Numbered from the stretch's first letter, positions 29,012-38,155 are shown. The stretch is DNA of 51,661 bases from Cyclobacteriaceae bacterium (GCA_020832375.1 JAFIEW010000012.1:1-51661); one strand, 5' to 3'. The notes: generated by a model from the sequence alone, not told the origin. Numbers and translations are program-made.

Positions 29012-29779
29012 TTATTGTTCGATCCATTCGCGGAAAAGTGCTGTTTTACTTTGACTAGTCTTTAAGTAGTCTGGATGGCCCTTTAATTTTAGAGCTAGAC
29101 TATTCTTATCATAGCGCTCTATTTTTTCAATATGGGCTTTACTGATTATTTCACTTCGGTTAATTCTAAAAAAGTTATTAGGGTTAAGCTGATTCTCTAT
29201 ATTTTTCAAGGAAGATTCTGTAAGAAGATGTCTCTTTTGTTTGTTGTCAAAGGCAAAAATCACTCCTTCATTAGCTTCAAAAAAGATAATATCTTGAGTT
29301 TCTAAAAAATACATTTCATGCCGAAGGCTCACGATAAATCGATTCTTGTATTGGCTTTCTGCATATTTTTCATTTAAAACCTTAGCAAGATCAAGAATTA
29401 CGTTTAAATCTTGTGCGGAGGATTTTCTAAGCATTAAAAACTTATCCCAAGACTTTTGAAACCGTTCTCGTGAAAAAGGTTTTAATAAATAATCTACACC
29501 ATTATTTTCGAAAGCATTCATCCAAAACTGATCATAAGCGGTTGTAAAAATAATTGGGCAATGCAGAGGTACTTGACTATAAATTTCAAAGGAATTTCCA
29601 TCTAAAAGCTCTATATCTGAAATTATCAAATCAACAGAATGCTGTTTTAAAAACGATATACCCGCTGTGACTGTATCAATTTCGGCTACCACACTCGTGG
29701 GAGTATCCAGCTCTGATAGAAATCTATTTAGTTTCTTTTTTGCGGGGATTTCATCCTCCAAAATAAGCACTTTGATCAT
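29012..29779 (-). CDS. LytTR-family response regulator paired with a LytS-type kinase
   Basis: 255 residues. Receiver about 1-120 with ED pair at 8-9, phospho-acceptor D55 (LIISDIELLDGNSF) and K in YLLKPFSRERF. A linker about 120-148 leads to the LytTR DNA-binding domain (about 150-255; ETQDIIFFEANEGVIFAF, FFRINRSEIISKAHIEKI). Its ATG overlaps the stop of the kinase gene by four bases (ATGA), so the two are translationally coupled and form a cognate pair. Targets are unknown. Confidence 0.94.
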   Translation of the reverse strand: MIKVLILEDEIPAKKKLNRFLSELDTPTSVVAEIDTVTAGISFLKQHSVDLIISDIELLDGNSFEIYSQVPLHCPIIFTTAYDQFWMNAFENNGVDYLLKPFSRERFQKSWDKFLMLRKSSAQDLNVILDLAKVLNEKYAESQYKNRFIVSLRHEMYFLETQDIIFFEANEGVIFAFDNKQKRHLLTESSLKNIENQLNPNNFFRINRSEIISKAHIEKIERYDKNSLALKLKGHPDYLKTSQSKTALFREWIEQ

Positions 29780-30807
29780 CTTAGTGATACATTAATATTA
29801 GGAATAATAACCGAAAAAAAATCCTGTGATTGTTGAACTTGAATGGGGCTTTGGGTTAATAATTTATATTGCTCTTTTAAGTTAATTAATGCTCTTCCAT
29901 TCGTTAATTTACTATTTTTTTTAAGGTTGGTGTTATTTACGACACGAATGTTGTCTGATACAACTATATTGATAAAAACGGGGTTTTCTTCTGTTGCCAA
30001 GTTATGTTGAATAGCGTTTTCGATAAGCAACTGAAGTGTTAGCGGTACAATATATGCAGTATTATTTCTACCCTCAACTTTCATTTGGTAAGCTTTCCCG
30101 AATTTATGCTGTATGAGCCTTATGTATTGTTGCGCAAAATCTAACTCCTCGTTCAGACTAATTATTTTCTTTTCTGAAGATTGTAATACATACCGATAGA
30201 TTTCAGCAAACTCATTCAAAAAATTAGAAGCTTTATCTTTGTCTTCTTCAATCAGTTGATCTAGTACATTCAAGTTATTGAATAAAAAATGCGGATTGAG
30301 TTGAGATTTCAACTGATGAATCCTCATTTCTGAAAGAGCTTTATGATAATCAAATATTCTATTTTGATGCCTTTTATTTTTATGATAAAAGTAATAGCCA
30401 AGAAAAAAGCTACCATAGATCAGGCCATCCAAAAATTCTGAGAGTAAAGAAAATAGAAAAGTTGTTTGATTGAAATTACGCTCTATTGTACCGAATGCAA
30501 AAGAAATGAGTAACCCACTAATCTTCATTGCTACTAGATATAAAATAAGCGACAGGCCAAATAATTTTAGAATTTCGCTTGTACTGAAAACATCAGAAAG
30601 TTGGCTCCGCTTCAGTAATGTTATAATAATCAAAAACAAAAGCCCAGACTGAAACAGGGAAGCGAAGATTGCCTCCGGAGTAAAAATGTAAATATTAACT
30701 TTCTCCCAAATAGATAACCTAATGTAAATTGATTGTACATAGGCAAAAAGCATAATGAACAGTATAAAGAATCGGTTACGGTATATTCTTTTTAGCAAGT
30801 TTTTCAT
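29776..30807 (-). CDS. LytS/YehU-type sensor histidine kinase
   Basis: Inner-membrane kinase of 343 residues from ATG 30807 (MKNLLKRIYRNRFF); the frame extends to a TTG at 30834, inside a terminator hairpin, so the ATG is preferred. Four membrane helices at about 11-31, 47-67, 83-105 and 120-142 leave little periplasmic mass, so the sensor is probably within the membrane. The His_kinase domain has H173 in QLNPHFLFNNLN; the ATPase part has LLIENAIQHNLA but the glycine-rich motifs are reduced, as is common in this family. It is coupled by a 4-bp overlap to its LytTR regulator. Confidence 0.93.
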   Translation of the reverse strand: MKNLLKRIYRNRFFILFIMLFAYVQSIYIRLSIWEKVNIYIFTPEAIFASLFQSGLLFLIIITLLKRSQLSDVFSTSEILKLFGLSLILYLVAMKISGLLISFAFGTIERNFNQTTFLFSLLSEFLDGLIYGSFFLGYYFYHKNKRHQNRIFDYHKALSEMRIHQLKSQLNPHFLFNNLNVLDQLIEEDKDKASNFLNEFAEIYRYVLQSSEKKIISLNEELDFAQQYIRLIQHKFGKAYQMKVEGRNNTAYIVPLTLQLLIENAIQHNLATEENPVFINIVVSDNIRVVNNTNLKKNSKLTNGRALINLKEQYKLLTQSPIQVQQSQDFFSVIIPNINVSLR

Positions 30808-30832
30808 TTTGAAATTCGATGAGAATTTATGC

Positions 30833-30864
30833 AAAACAGGCCTGTTTTGAAGCAGGCCTGTTTT
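30833..30864 (-). terminator. Hairpin terminator after the 246-residue gene
   Basis: A 12-bp stem AAAACAGGCCTG / CAGGCCTGTTTT with an 8-nt loop, 26 bp after the stop at 30891 and 25 bp before the kinase start. Only four T follow on the minus strand, so some read-through into the kinase gene is possible. Confidence 0.75.
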
Positions 30865-30890
30865 TGTATAATAGAATTGCTTTATAATTA

Positions 30891-31631
30891 TTAATTATCA
30901 GGAAAAGAAGCAATCACATTTCCTTGGTCATCATAAAAATCAAGCTTGGCATTATTCTCCTTATCTATATAAAACATAGATCGAGGTACACCTTTATCAT
31001 CAAACAAAAATAATCCATTGCTTTCGCTTCTTGATTTCCCTAACATCACGCGGGGAGCACCGCCAATCAAGCCTTCTTCAGCATACATTTCATATTTTTC
31101 TTGCGCCAACTTAGGGTCATTCTTGCGAAGCACATTGAGTTCCTTCATGATTTCCCCTGTTCTGATTTGAGATTCTCGAGAGGGCCTGTCATTGAACATC
31201 AAGCCACTACTAACAAACCGATTATCTCCAACTTTTTCATCTTGCACAATCAATTGCATCACCTGATCGCCATCATACTGGTCGTAAGTGAGTGAAAGTC
31301 CAGCACTATGGCCATTTGAATTTTTTGTGCCGTCATAAATAAATCCTCCACACTCAATCCCATCCTCATTGAAAAAAAGCATTCCTGAGCGTTTTTTTCG
31401 ACCTTCGTTGGTAGGCCTACCATTGATAGTTTCTTTGCCAGTAGGAAAGCTCTCAACATTTGTGATGATCATTTTAATTGTACCATCCTTTTCAATAATA
31501 TTGATTCTTTCGACATCAATTTCGCCGAATCTTTGGTTACTTTGGTTTTTAAAAGCTGTTGCAAAAGTCACACAAACACCAAGAGCGATGGCGACTGCCA
31601 ATGACCTCAAAAATACTAATTCTTTGTTCAT
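30891..31631 (-). CDS. Anchored or exported protein of unknown function, 246 residues
   Basis: I do not recognise a named family. From ATG 31631 the protein starts with a hydrophobic segment (LRSLAVAIALGVCVTFATAF) that is a signal peptide or anchor. The body is repetitive beta-type sequence: EIDVERINIIEKDGTIKMII, GMLFFNEDGIECGGFIY, GLFLFDDKGVPRSMFYID, LDFYDDQGNVIASFP. The units alternate a short strand, an acidic DxxG turn and another strand, suggesting a beta-solenoid or propeller-like fold. A good promoter at 31671-31700 lies within the longer frame reaching 31712 and so rules out that start. It precedes the LytS/LytTR pair on the same strand, across a terminator. Confidence 0.85.
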   Translation of the reverse strand: MNKELVFLRSLAVAIALGVCVTFATAFKNQSNQRFGEIDVERINIIEKDGTIKMIITNVESFPTGKETINGRPTNEGRKKRSGMLFFNEDGIECGGFIYDGTKNSNGHSAGLSLTYDQYDGDQVMQLIVQDEKVGDNRFVSSGLMFNDRPSRESQIRTGEIMKELNVLRKNDPKLAQEKYEMYAEEGLIGGAPRVMLGKSRSESNGLFLFDDKGVPRSMFYIDKENNAKLDFYDDQGNVIASFPDN

Positions 31632-31670
31632 AGTCTTAAAGTTATGTTTATAAATACTTAAGTTATTACC

Positions 31671-31700
31671 CAAAAGTATCCATTCACCTCTTGATACAAA
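31671..31700 (-). promoter_or_regulatory. Promoter of the 246-residue protein gene
   Basis: On the minus strand: TTTG (31700-31697), an 18-nt spacer, then TACTTTTG (31678-31671), a perfect TAnnTTTG. The leader would be about 35 nt, which fits the ATG at 31631. Confidence 0.7.
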
Positions 31701-31712
31701 ACATAAAAACAA

Positions 31713-32307
31713 TGGGTCAAGGAAAAATACTAGTTATTGAAGGAAAATAAGGGCTCAATTAAATTAGGGGTTACTTAAAAAAAACCTTTGGCTCATAAGC
31801 AAGCCAGATTAGATATCAGGAGATGAAAAAATTAATGATGATATAGGCAAAAACTAAAAATAGATTTACATGCGACCGATCTCAGTCTCGATGCTTAGAC
31901 CTTTTTTCTATAAATATAGCTTGCTTAAAAAGTCCCAAGTACTAGATATTCCAGGCGGCACAAACTTCGCTTGCCTTATTTGATGGAAAAAATGATATAT
32001 TTCAAGAAGCTTATTTTAAGCTTCTAATCTTTTTTCAAATGAATACAACTTACGATTTACGATAATGCTTGGGACTAAGCTACAAAATGTCGATCTAAGA
32101 CATTTTTGTGCAGGCATTTTCACTATTTTTGATTAAAATCCCAGCACTCAAATTCATAAAGTATAGACTTTATGAATTATTTATCAACAATACATCTGTT
32201 TTTAAGCATGCCCTAAATATAGGATACCTTTAAGATCAAGAAGCTTCATGAGTTGTTTTTCCAAACAGAAAATCGGTTTAATTTTTTGTCGAATTTGTTG
32301 ATGAGCT
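31713..32307. other. Long gene-free stretch with a plus-strand hairpin
   Basis: No gene seen. It holds a perfect 8-bp hairpin AGAAGCTT (32005-32012) / AAGCTTCT (32018-32025) followed by TCTTTTTTC on the plus strand, which looks like a plus-strand terminator with no plus-strand gene before it. A wider inverted pair, AGTCCCAAG (31931-31939) and CTTGGGACT (32068-32076), encloses it. A small RNA ending here is possible but unproven. Confidence 0.45.
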
Positions 32308-32480
32308 TTAAGCCGGAATATGCATTAGAATTTCTATTCCGAGCTAAAAATACTTCAAAATCAAACGCTTCGCTGCATTTAACGCCTTCACCATAGCGGT
32401 GCTATGCCTTAGTCGTTAAATACTTAATTTTCTTGTTTTTTTAGCTCTCATAACAAACCCTAACGCATAATCCGGGTTGA
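32308..32480 (-). repeat. 173-bp palindromic repeat, copy 2
   Basis: Inverted second copy of the element at 16161-16333, same length and clearly alignable over the whole length by eye. Left end TTAAGCCGGAATATGCATTAG, right end (minus strand) CAACCCGGATTATGCGTTAG. The core has the perfect palindrome CATAGC GGT GCTATG and the outer pair GCATTTAACG (32375-32384) / CGTTAAATAC (32414-32423). It lies in a gene-free region. It encodes no protein. Confidence 0.85.
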
Positions 32481-32548
32481 AATTCGATCGTAAAATCAAG
32501 TGAGGATTATCAAAACACCTGTAAAGTTTTTTAGGATGGGACAATAAA

Positions 32549-32582
32549 AAAAGCTAAGCTCGTAAAATAAGAGTTAGCTTTT
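32549..32582 (-). terminator. Terminator of the DUF4920/cytochrome operon
   Basis: Stem AAAAGCTAA / TTAGCTTTT, extended by CTC/GAG with one bulged G, followed by more T on the minus strand. It lies 37 bp after the stop at 32619. Confidence 0.85.
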
Positions 32583-32618
32583 ATTGAATTAACATATAAA
32601 CCGTTATAAGGCAGACCG

Positions 32619-33050
32619 CTATAAGGTTAGTTTTTTGATCCTGACCAAAGGGCCAGGGCAATAAGCCTGATGACACTGTATACATGAGTTTACAGTAGCT
32701 TTATAATTATCGAGTGTTGGTGCCACCTGCATCTCCTCCATTCGTTTCACCCAGAAGTCGGCATAAGCATCAAAGCCTTTGTCTCTATGATTAGGATTGG
32801 TAGTCTTTGCATGATCCCAATTTTTGTACTTGGCTACAAATTCCATATCAATACTTGAAAGGCTATCACCTTGAAGTGCATGCTTTAAATCTCTCATATC
32901 TTCAAAAACACTCCTCATGAGTAAGTCCATCCGCTTGAAACTTACTCCAGCCTGATTTTGAGGCACCTCCTTATCATTGGATTTACTGCAAGCAAAAAAT
33001 ACAATTGACAGAAAAACCAGTACTGACAATATCGTAAAAATACTTCTCAC
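32619..33050 (-). CDS. Small lipoprotein with a single CxxCH motif (cytochrome c-like)
   Basis: I place the start at the GTG at 33050, 10 bp after the stop of the DUF4920 gene: the product then begins with a lipoprotein signal (MRSIFTILSVLVFLSIVFFAC). The longer frame to 33173 adds a basic, non-exported leader overlapping the upstream gene in another frame. The mature part (143 residues in total) is helical and ends with CIQCHQAYCPGP, a c-type haem site near the C-terminus as in four-helix cytochromes. A distant axial methionine (KRMEEM or FKRMDLLM) is plausible but not shown. It is the second gene of a two-gene operon. Confidence 0.78.
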   Translation of the reverse strand: MRSIFTILSVLVFLSIVFFACSKSNDKEVPQNQAGVSFKRMDLLMRSVFEDMRDLKHALQGDSLSSIDMEFVAKYKNWDHAKTTNPNHRDKGFDAYADFWVKRMEEMQVAPTLDNYKATVNSCIQCHQAYCPGPLVRIKKLTL

Positions 33051-33060
33051 AATCAGAAAA

Positions 33061-33621
33061 TTAAACCTCTCCTTCCTCAGGGATGAAAACACCGGATGCT
33101 GTAAAACTCCACTCCTCTTTACCCGCAGTAATCGCTTCAATTTCTTCTTTGCTTTTACCCGCGTCTTCTGCATAATGTTGTAGCATTTCTTTAGAAATAA
33201 ACTCCTTTCTTACTACACCTTCAAATACTACCTCTTTCCCGTCTGCATCTTTAGGCACAAAAAACTCATAGTCCTTGAAGCGTACTCTCATTGGCTCTTC
33301 TTTACCAATATCGATAGTCATCCAGCAGCCTTTCATTTTACAAACTTTTTCAATTTTTCCGGCTAGCTTAACCTGAGCCGAATCCTGCTCTGCTAAAGTG
33401 GATACCACTTGAGTTGACGGAATAGCATTAGCAATGTCAAATTCAGCACCAAAAAACCCACTGCTTGGTAGCTCATCAAAGTCATCATCTGTTTCTTCCA
33501 TTTCAACGACTTTGTAGGTAGTATTTTCTTGATCAGAAGTTTCGGAAGATCCGCATCCCACCATAAAAAGACCAAACCCGAAAACAAGGGATAGTAAGAT
33601 GATGCAATTTGTAGTTTTCAT
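33061..33621 (-). CDS. DUF4920 domain lipoprotein
   Basis: Exported lipoprotein of 186 residues. The signal ends at a lipobox (LFMVGC, C23). The DUF4920 region follows: FFGAEFDIANAIPSTQV, VKLAGKIEKVCKMKGCWMTID and MRVRFKDYEFFVPKDADGKEVVFEGVV. The pair of cysteines in CKMKGC is conserved in the family as I recall it and could bind metal or haem or form a disulfide; the function is not known. Its neighbour downstream is a single-haem lipoprotein, so a joint redox role is an inference from context. Confidence 0.87.
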   Translation of the reverse strand: MKTTNCIILLSLVFGFGLFMVGCGSSETSDQENTTYKVVEMEETDDDFDELPSSGFFGAEFDIANAIPSTQVVSTLAEQDSAQVKLAGKIEKVCKMKGCWMTIDIGKEEPMRVRFKDYEFFVPKDADGKEVVFEGVVRKEFISKEMLQHYAEDAGKSKEEIEAITAGKEEWSFTASGVFIPEEGEV

Positions 33622-33700
33622 ATGATTAGATTTTTGTGTTCTTAATAATATTGCAATTTAATGAATTAGGCATTCAAAGTACCTATATTTTTAACAATAA

Positions 33701-35491
33701 CTACAAAAAATTAGGTTGATCAAGTTTTCTAGAAATCCTAAAAGCAGCATTCATCAGGCCTACATGACTGTAAGCCTGGGGAAAATTCCCCCATTGACTG
33801 CCTGTTTGGGCATCTACATCTTCACTAAGTAACTTTACATGATTACCATAGCCAATTAGCTGTTCAAAATGCAAAATTGCCTCATCTACTCTCCCTACAC
33901 AGGCCAAAGCCTCTACATACCAAAATGAACAGATGAGGAAAGTAGTCTCTGGCTCCCCAAAATCATCTGCATGTCGATATCTATAAAAAAGTCCTTCCTC
34001 AGTTTTTAGTTCTTTTTCAAGTGCTCTAAGATGATCTTTTGCTCTATCTGAATTAGGATCGAGATAATTCATAGTGATGAGCTGAAGCGTAGAGGCGTCC
34101 ATATTTTCTGTGCCAATAGCTTGAGTATAAGCTTTCTTAGTAGGTGAATAGCAAGCCTCGATTTTATCAATCGCCTGTTGTTTTAATTTTTCAGCTCGCT
34201 TTTTCATTGCTGGATCTTCGAGGTGATCAGCAATCTTTATTGCAGAACAAGCTCCCGCCCAGTGAAAAAGAAAAGTGTAGCAATGTTTTTGAGCAATGTT
34301 ACGAAACTCCCAAAGACCCGCATCAGGCTCGTCCATGGTGAGGTCGATTTTATCTAATAAATTGTTAATAATACGCTTAGAGTGTTCCTTTTCTTGTTCT
34401 ATAATTCTTTTATCGGCATAAAGTGGCAATAAACTTACTAATACCTGTCCATAGACATCATTTTGGATATGTGTATAAGCATCATTGCCAAAGTGCACTG
34501 GCTGATTGCCGAGATATCCTTTGAGGTCTAATTTTTCCTCTATCAACTGGGCATTGCCTACTATACTGTATAAGGGTTGATATCTACCTTCTTTGGTGAG
34601 TGTTAGATTACCAATATACTGGAAGTACTTTTGAGATTCTTCAAAATGCCCAATATTATTGAAAGCATTAAGGGTATAATAGGTATCGCGGATCCAACAA
34701 TAACGATAGTCCCAATTACGTCCTGCTCCTGGTGACTCAGGAAGGCTGGTAGTAGAAGCTGCAATTATACCTCCTGTATCTTCATATTGATGAATCTTCA
34801 ATACCAAAGCTGAGCGAAGTACATGCGGTTGATGAAAACCGGAAATCCCCGTACTTTTAACCCAATTGCGCCAATACTTATTGGTTTGTAGTAAAAAGTG
34901 CTCGCAGGTATCAATTAAAGGTGCATCAAAATCACTACCATAGGTCAGCACAAAATAGTGAGTCTCATTCAACACAAAAGGTTGTTCATTCAGTATATGA
35001 CTTAGCGAAGCAGTAGTAGTAAGACGTACCTCCTGATCTTTTCCCTTAAAAGCAATATGATTAGAACCAGGCACAGCTTTTAAAGCTGCCGCTCCACGGT
35101 CCTTTCTTCCCTTTAAACAAACACGAAGGGTCGGTGAACCACTTATCGGAATCACCTTTCGGATTAACATTAATGGCTTGAAATATCGTTCGTATTGTTC
35201 AAAACGAGGGGCAAAATCTATTATTTTGTAGCTCCCAATTTCTGAATCAACCACGGTTTCTAGGACATTGGAATTCTCTAGATAAGACTGTGAAGATTTA
35301 AAATCAACACCTTCAGGTTGAATAGTAAACTTCCCTCCTTTTTCATGATCTAACATCCCACCGAATACAAAATCACTATCAAACCTTGGCCAACACAGCC
35401 AATCAATATTGGTGTTCAAATTTACATGTGCTAAATAACTACAATTACCAATCAAGGCGGTTTTATAGATATGCTTTTCAGGTTCTGTCAT
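33701..35491 (-). CDS. Glycoside hydrolase family 15 protein (glucoamylase/trehalase-like)
   Basis: A 596-residue cytoplasmic-looking protein with no signal peptide. The N-terminal beta-sandwich begins with the typical IGNCSYLAHVNLNTNIDWLCWPRFDSDFVFG-like region. The (alpha/alpha)6 barrel follows with AGRNWDYRYCWIRDTYYTL, the family signature around the first catalytic acid, and a C-terminal ETTFLICSFWYVEAL with the second acid region. Bacterial members of this architecture are glucoamylases, dextranases or trehalases; the substrate cannot be decided here, and no trehalose synthesis gene is adjacent. It is divergent from the TonB receptor gene across 432 bp. Confidence 0.92.
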   Translation of the reverse strand: MTEPEKHIYKTALIGNCSYLAHVNLNTNIDWLCWPRFDSDFVFGGMLDHEKGGKFTIQPEGVDFKSSQSYLENSNVLETVVDSEIGSYKIIDFAPRFEQYERYFKPLMLIRKVIPISGSPTLRVCLKGRKDRGAAALKAVPGSNHIAFKGKDQEVRLTTTASLSHILNEQPFVLNETHYFVLTYGSDFDAPLIDTCEHFLLQTNKYWRNWVKSTGISGFHQPHVLRSALVLKIHQYEDTGGIIAASTTSLPESPGAGRNWDYRYCWIRDTYYTLNAFNNIGHFEESQKYFQYIGNLTLTKEGRYQPLYSIVGNAQLIEEKLDLKGYLGNQPVHFGNDAYTHIQNDVYGQVLVSLLPLYADKRIIEQEKEHSKRIINNLLDKIDLTMDEPDAGLWEFRNIAQKHCYTFLFHWAGACSAIKIADHLEDPAMKKRAEKLKQQAIDKIEACYSPTKKAYTQAIGTENMDASTLQLITMNYLDPNSDRAKDHLRALEKELKTEEGLFYRYRHADDFGEPETTFLICSFWYVEALACVGRVDEAILHFEQLIGYGNHVKLLSEDVDAQTGSQWGNFPQAYSHVGLMNAAFRISRKLDQPNFL

Positions 35492-35923
35492 TGTTTTTTT
35501 AAGTTTTGATACTCTCTACAAATTTGACCAATATTCGTCTTCTTAGCTGTTTATTGAGTCATCTCCATGTAGTATGAAAGATTATCAACTATAAATTTTC
35601 ATGTTTGATAAGCTGAATTCGTGCGGGTATTGCTAGTATTTACGACCATTATCTACAAAATGATGTCGGCTATTTGTAATTTTTAATTTACCAAAATATT
35701 AGCACTTTTCACTATTTGTGAATAAAACACGCTCATAAAGTACTGCTCTACTAAGCTTAAATAAAGTAACTCTGACAGCATTACCAGCCATAAGTTACTG
35801 AAATACAGCCATAATCAATTTCTTAAATATTTTTTTTCTGAAAAAGTCAACCTTTTTTCGGTTTCTCGTAAAATGCCTAATGTTATTTATACTAAATCCA
35901 AATAAAGATTATCATTTATTCCA
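35492..35923. other. Divergent intergenic region, GH15 and TonB receptor
   Basis: It should carry promoters in both directions. I see long T-runs near 35827-35855 but no exact TAnnTTTG with a -33 element on either strand, and no clear operator palindrome. Confidence 0.45.
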
Positions 35924-38155
35924 ATGAAAACAAAGCTATCTCATTTACTACCGCTACTTTGCTTCTTCGTTTCAACAATCCTTCATGCACAAAATACCCC
36001 ACCGCTACAACCCTCAGACCCTGACTGGACTATTGAGATGCAGGAAGTATCGGTAGAAGCAAGAAGAGCCATAAAAACTATCGAAAGGAAGGGTCCCATT
36101 GATGGACCGATCATATACTCAGGAAAGAAAAACGAAGTGATCATAGTCAGTTCTTTAGATGCTGATTTGAGCATTAATAATCCACGCCAAGTATTTGCTA
36201 AAGTACCAGGAGTACATATTTGGGAAAATGACGGTACAGGAATTCAGTTAGGTATTGCAACGAGAGGGCTTAATCCCAATCGATCTTGGGAATTCAATGT
36301 CCGTCAAAATGGATATGACATTAGCAGTGAGGTATTCGGTTACCCAGAGGCATATTATACCCCTCCAATGGAGGCTGTAGAGACAATTGAGCTACTAAGA
36401 GGATCATCGGCCTTACAATTTGGTCCTCAGTTTGGCGGCCTTCTTAACTTCAAAATTAAAGAAGCACCTGTGGATCGAGAATTTATGCTAGAAACGCAGC
36501 AAACTGCAGGTTCATATGGTCTATTTAATTCATTCAATGCGATTGGCGGAACCAAAGGAAAGTTTTCATACTATGCGTTTTATCACACCCGATCTGCAGA
36601 TGGATGGAGAGACAATAGTCGTTTCCAGGTTAATACTGGTTATATCAACTTAAATTATGCCTTTTCTGATAGATTGAAGCTTAGCTTTGACTTTACCTCA
36701 ATGAGCTATGAAAAGCAACAGGCTGGAGGTCTTAGCGACGAAATGTTCAGAGATAATGCAAGGCAGTCCAATAGAGAAAGAAATTGGTTTAGCACACCTT
36801 GGAATGTAGGGTCTCTAACACTCGATTATGCAATTAATGATCGCACCGATCTAAACATTCGTACTTTTGGCGTCTTGGCCGAGAGAAGTAGTGTTGGCTT
36901 TCTAGCTGGTCCCAATGTAGAGGATGTAATCAACCCACTAACAAATGATTTTGCCAACCGGCAAGTAGATCGTGACTTTTATCGAAATGCAGGTACAGAA
37001 GCTAGGGTATTGCACCGCTATGATCTCCTAAATAATGAAAGTGCACTATCAGTCGGTATGAGAGCATATGTAGGCAATACACTTCGTCAGCAAGGAGGTA
37101 TTGGCACCACTGGACGCACCATGGATTTTAGCATTGCGAGAATGCAAGAAAATGGACAAGAGTTTGCAAGAGACTTAGACTTTTTCACTTACAACTATGC
37201 CGTATTTGCAGAGAACTTATTCAAAGTTACCGATAGACTATCTATCACACCTGGGGTAAGATATGAAGTAATTCAGAATAGACTTGATGGAGCTTTTGGT
37301 GTAAATAATCCTGTCACAGACAGAAACCTTGATCGTGGTTTTTTCCTCTTTGGTACAGGTGTTGAGTTTAAAACTTCTGAAACCACCAATATTTATGCAA
37401 ATTATTCTCAGGCCTTTAGACCAGTTACCATGGCAGAGCTCACTCCTGTAGCTACGCTAGAAGATGTAGATGCTAACTTAAATGATCAAACTGGCTTTAA
37501 CTTTGACCTCGGATATAGAGGAAGCTTTAAAAATTATATCAATTTTGACTTAGGCTACTTTTACATGAATTACGGTAATCGTATTGGTGTGATCACTGAT
37601 GATAGAGGCTTACCTTTCAGAACAAACGTAGGTAGCTCTATTAGCCAAGGATTTGAAAGCTTAATTGAGTTCGAGCCACTAAAAGCTTTAAAAATGAATC
37701 CTCGATTCGGTAATATCAACCTTTTTGCCTCAACAGCATTCATAGATGCCACCTACACAAGCTGGAATAATCCTGCAGCTCTTACCAATCCTGAATTAGA
37801 CTTTACAGGCAACCGAGTGGAAAACGCACCTGAGTTTATCCATCGCTTTGGACTCACCTATGCTTACAAAACCTTTTCAGCTACTACACAAGTAAGTAGT
37901 ATCGGTTCGGTTTTTACGGATGCAAATAATACTGTAATCCCTAACGCAAACGCTACAAACGGTAAAATAGATGGATACAATTTGGTAGATATCGCATTTA
38001 CTTACGCATTTAGCAAAAAGTATAATCTTCGTTTCGGTGCTAATAATGTTTTTGACACGGACTATGCAACACGTAGAGCAGGTGGTTACCCAGGTCCTGG
38101 ATTGTTACCTGGTGAGGGTAGAACCTTCTTTGTAGGCCTTGGTGGGATCTTTTAA
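35924..38155 (+). CDS. TonB-dependent receptor (FecA-like)
   Basis: Outer-membrane receptor of 743 residues. Signal peptide about 1-22 (ends STILHA|QN). A plug domain about 60-190 has PRQVFAKVPGVHIWENDGTGIQLGIATRG and the family's EAVETIELLRGSSALQFGPQFGG. The barrel ends in an aromatic residue (FFVGLGGIF), as outer-membrane proteins do. There is no N-terminal carboxypeptidase-like domain and no SusD gene beside it, so it is not a SusC-type glycan importer; the plug resembles ferric-citrate and other iron receptors. The ligand remains inferred. It is monocistronic, ended by a bidirectional terminator. Confidence 0.93.
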   Translation: MKTKLSHLLPLLCFFVSTILHAQNTPPLQPSDPDWTIEMQEVSVEARRAIKTIERKGPIDGPIIYSGKKNEVIIVSSLDADLSINNPRQVFAKVPGVHIWENDGTGIQLGIATRGLNPNRSWEFNVRQNGYDISSEVFGYPEAYYTPPMEAVETIELLRGSSALQFGPQFGGLLNFKIKEAPVDREFMLETQQTAGSYGLFNSFNAIGGTKGKFSYYAFYHTRSADGWRDNSRFQVNTGYINLNYAFSDRLKLSFDFTSMSYEKQQAGGLSDEMFRDNARQSNRERNWFSTPWNVGSLTLDYAINDRTDLNIRTFGVLAERSSVGFLAGPNVEDVINPLTNDFANRQVDRDFYRNAGTEARVLHRYDLLNNESALSVGMRAYVGNTLRQQGGIGTTGRTMDFSIARMQENGQEFARDLDFFTYNYAVFAENLFKVTDRLSITPGVRYEVIQNRLDGAFGVNNPVTDRNLDRGFFLFGTGVEFKTSETTNIYANYSQAFRPVTMAELTPVATLEDVDANLNDQTGFNFDLGYRGSFKNYINFDLGYFYMNYGNRIGVITDDRGLPFRTNVGSSISQGFESLIEFEPLKALKMNPRFGNINLFASTAFIDATYTSWNNPAALTNPELDFTGNRVENAPEFIHRFGLTYAYKTFSATTQVSSIGSVFTDANNTVIPNANATNGKIDGYNLVDIAFTYAFSKKYNLRFGANNVFDTDYATRRAGGYPGPGLLPGEGRTFFVGLGGIF

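Noticed and set aside
33051-33173. ATG start giving a 184-residue version of the cytochrome-like protein
   Set aside because: It overlaps the DUF4920 gene in another frame, is very basic, and hides a clear lipoprotein signal that begins at GTG 33050.
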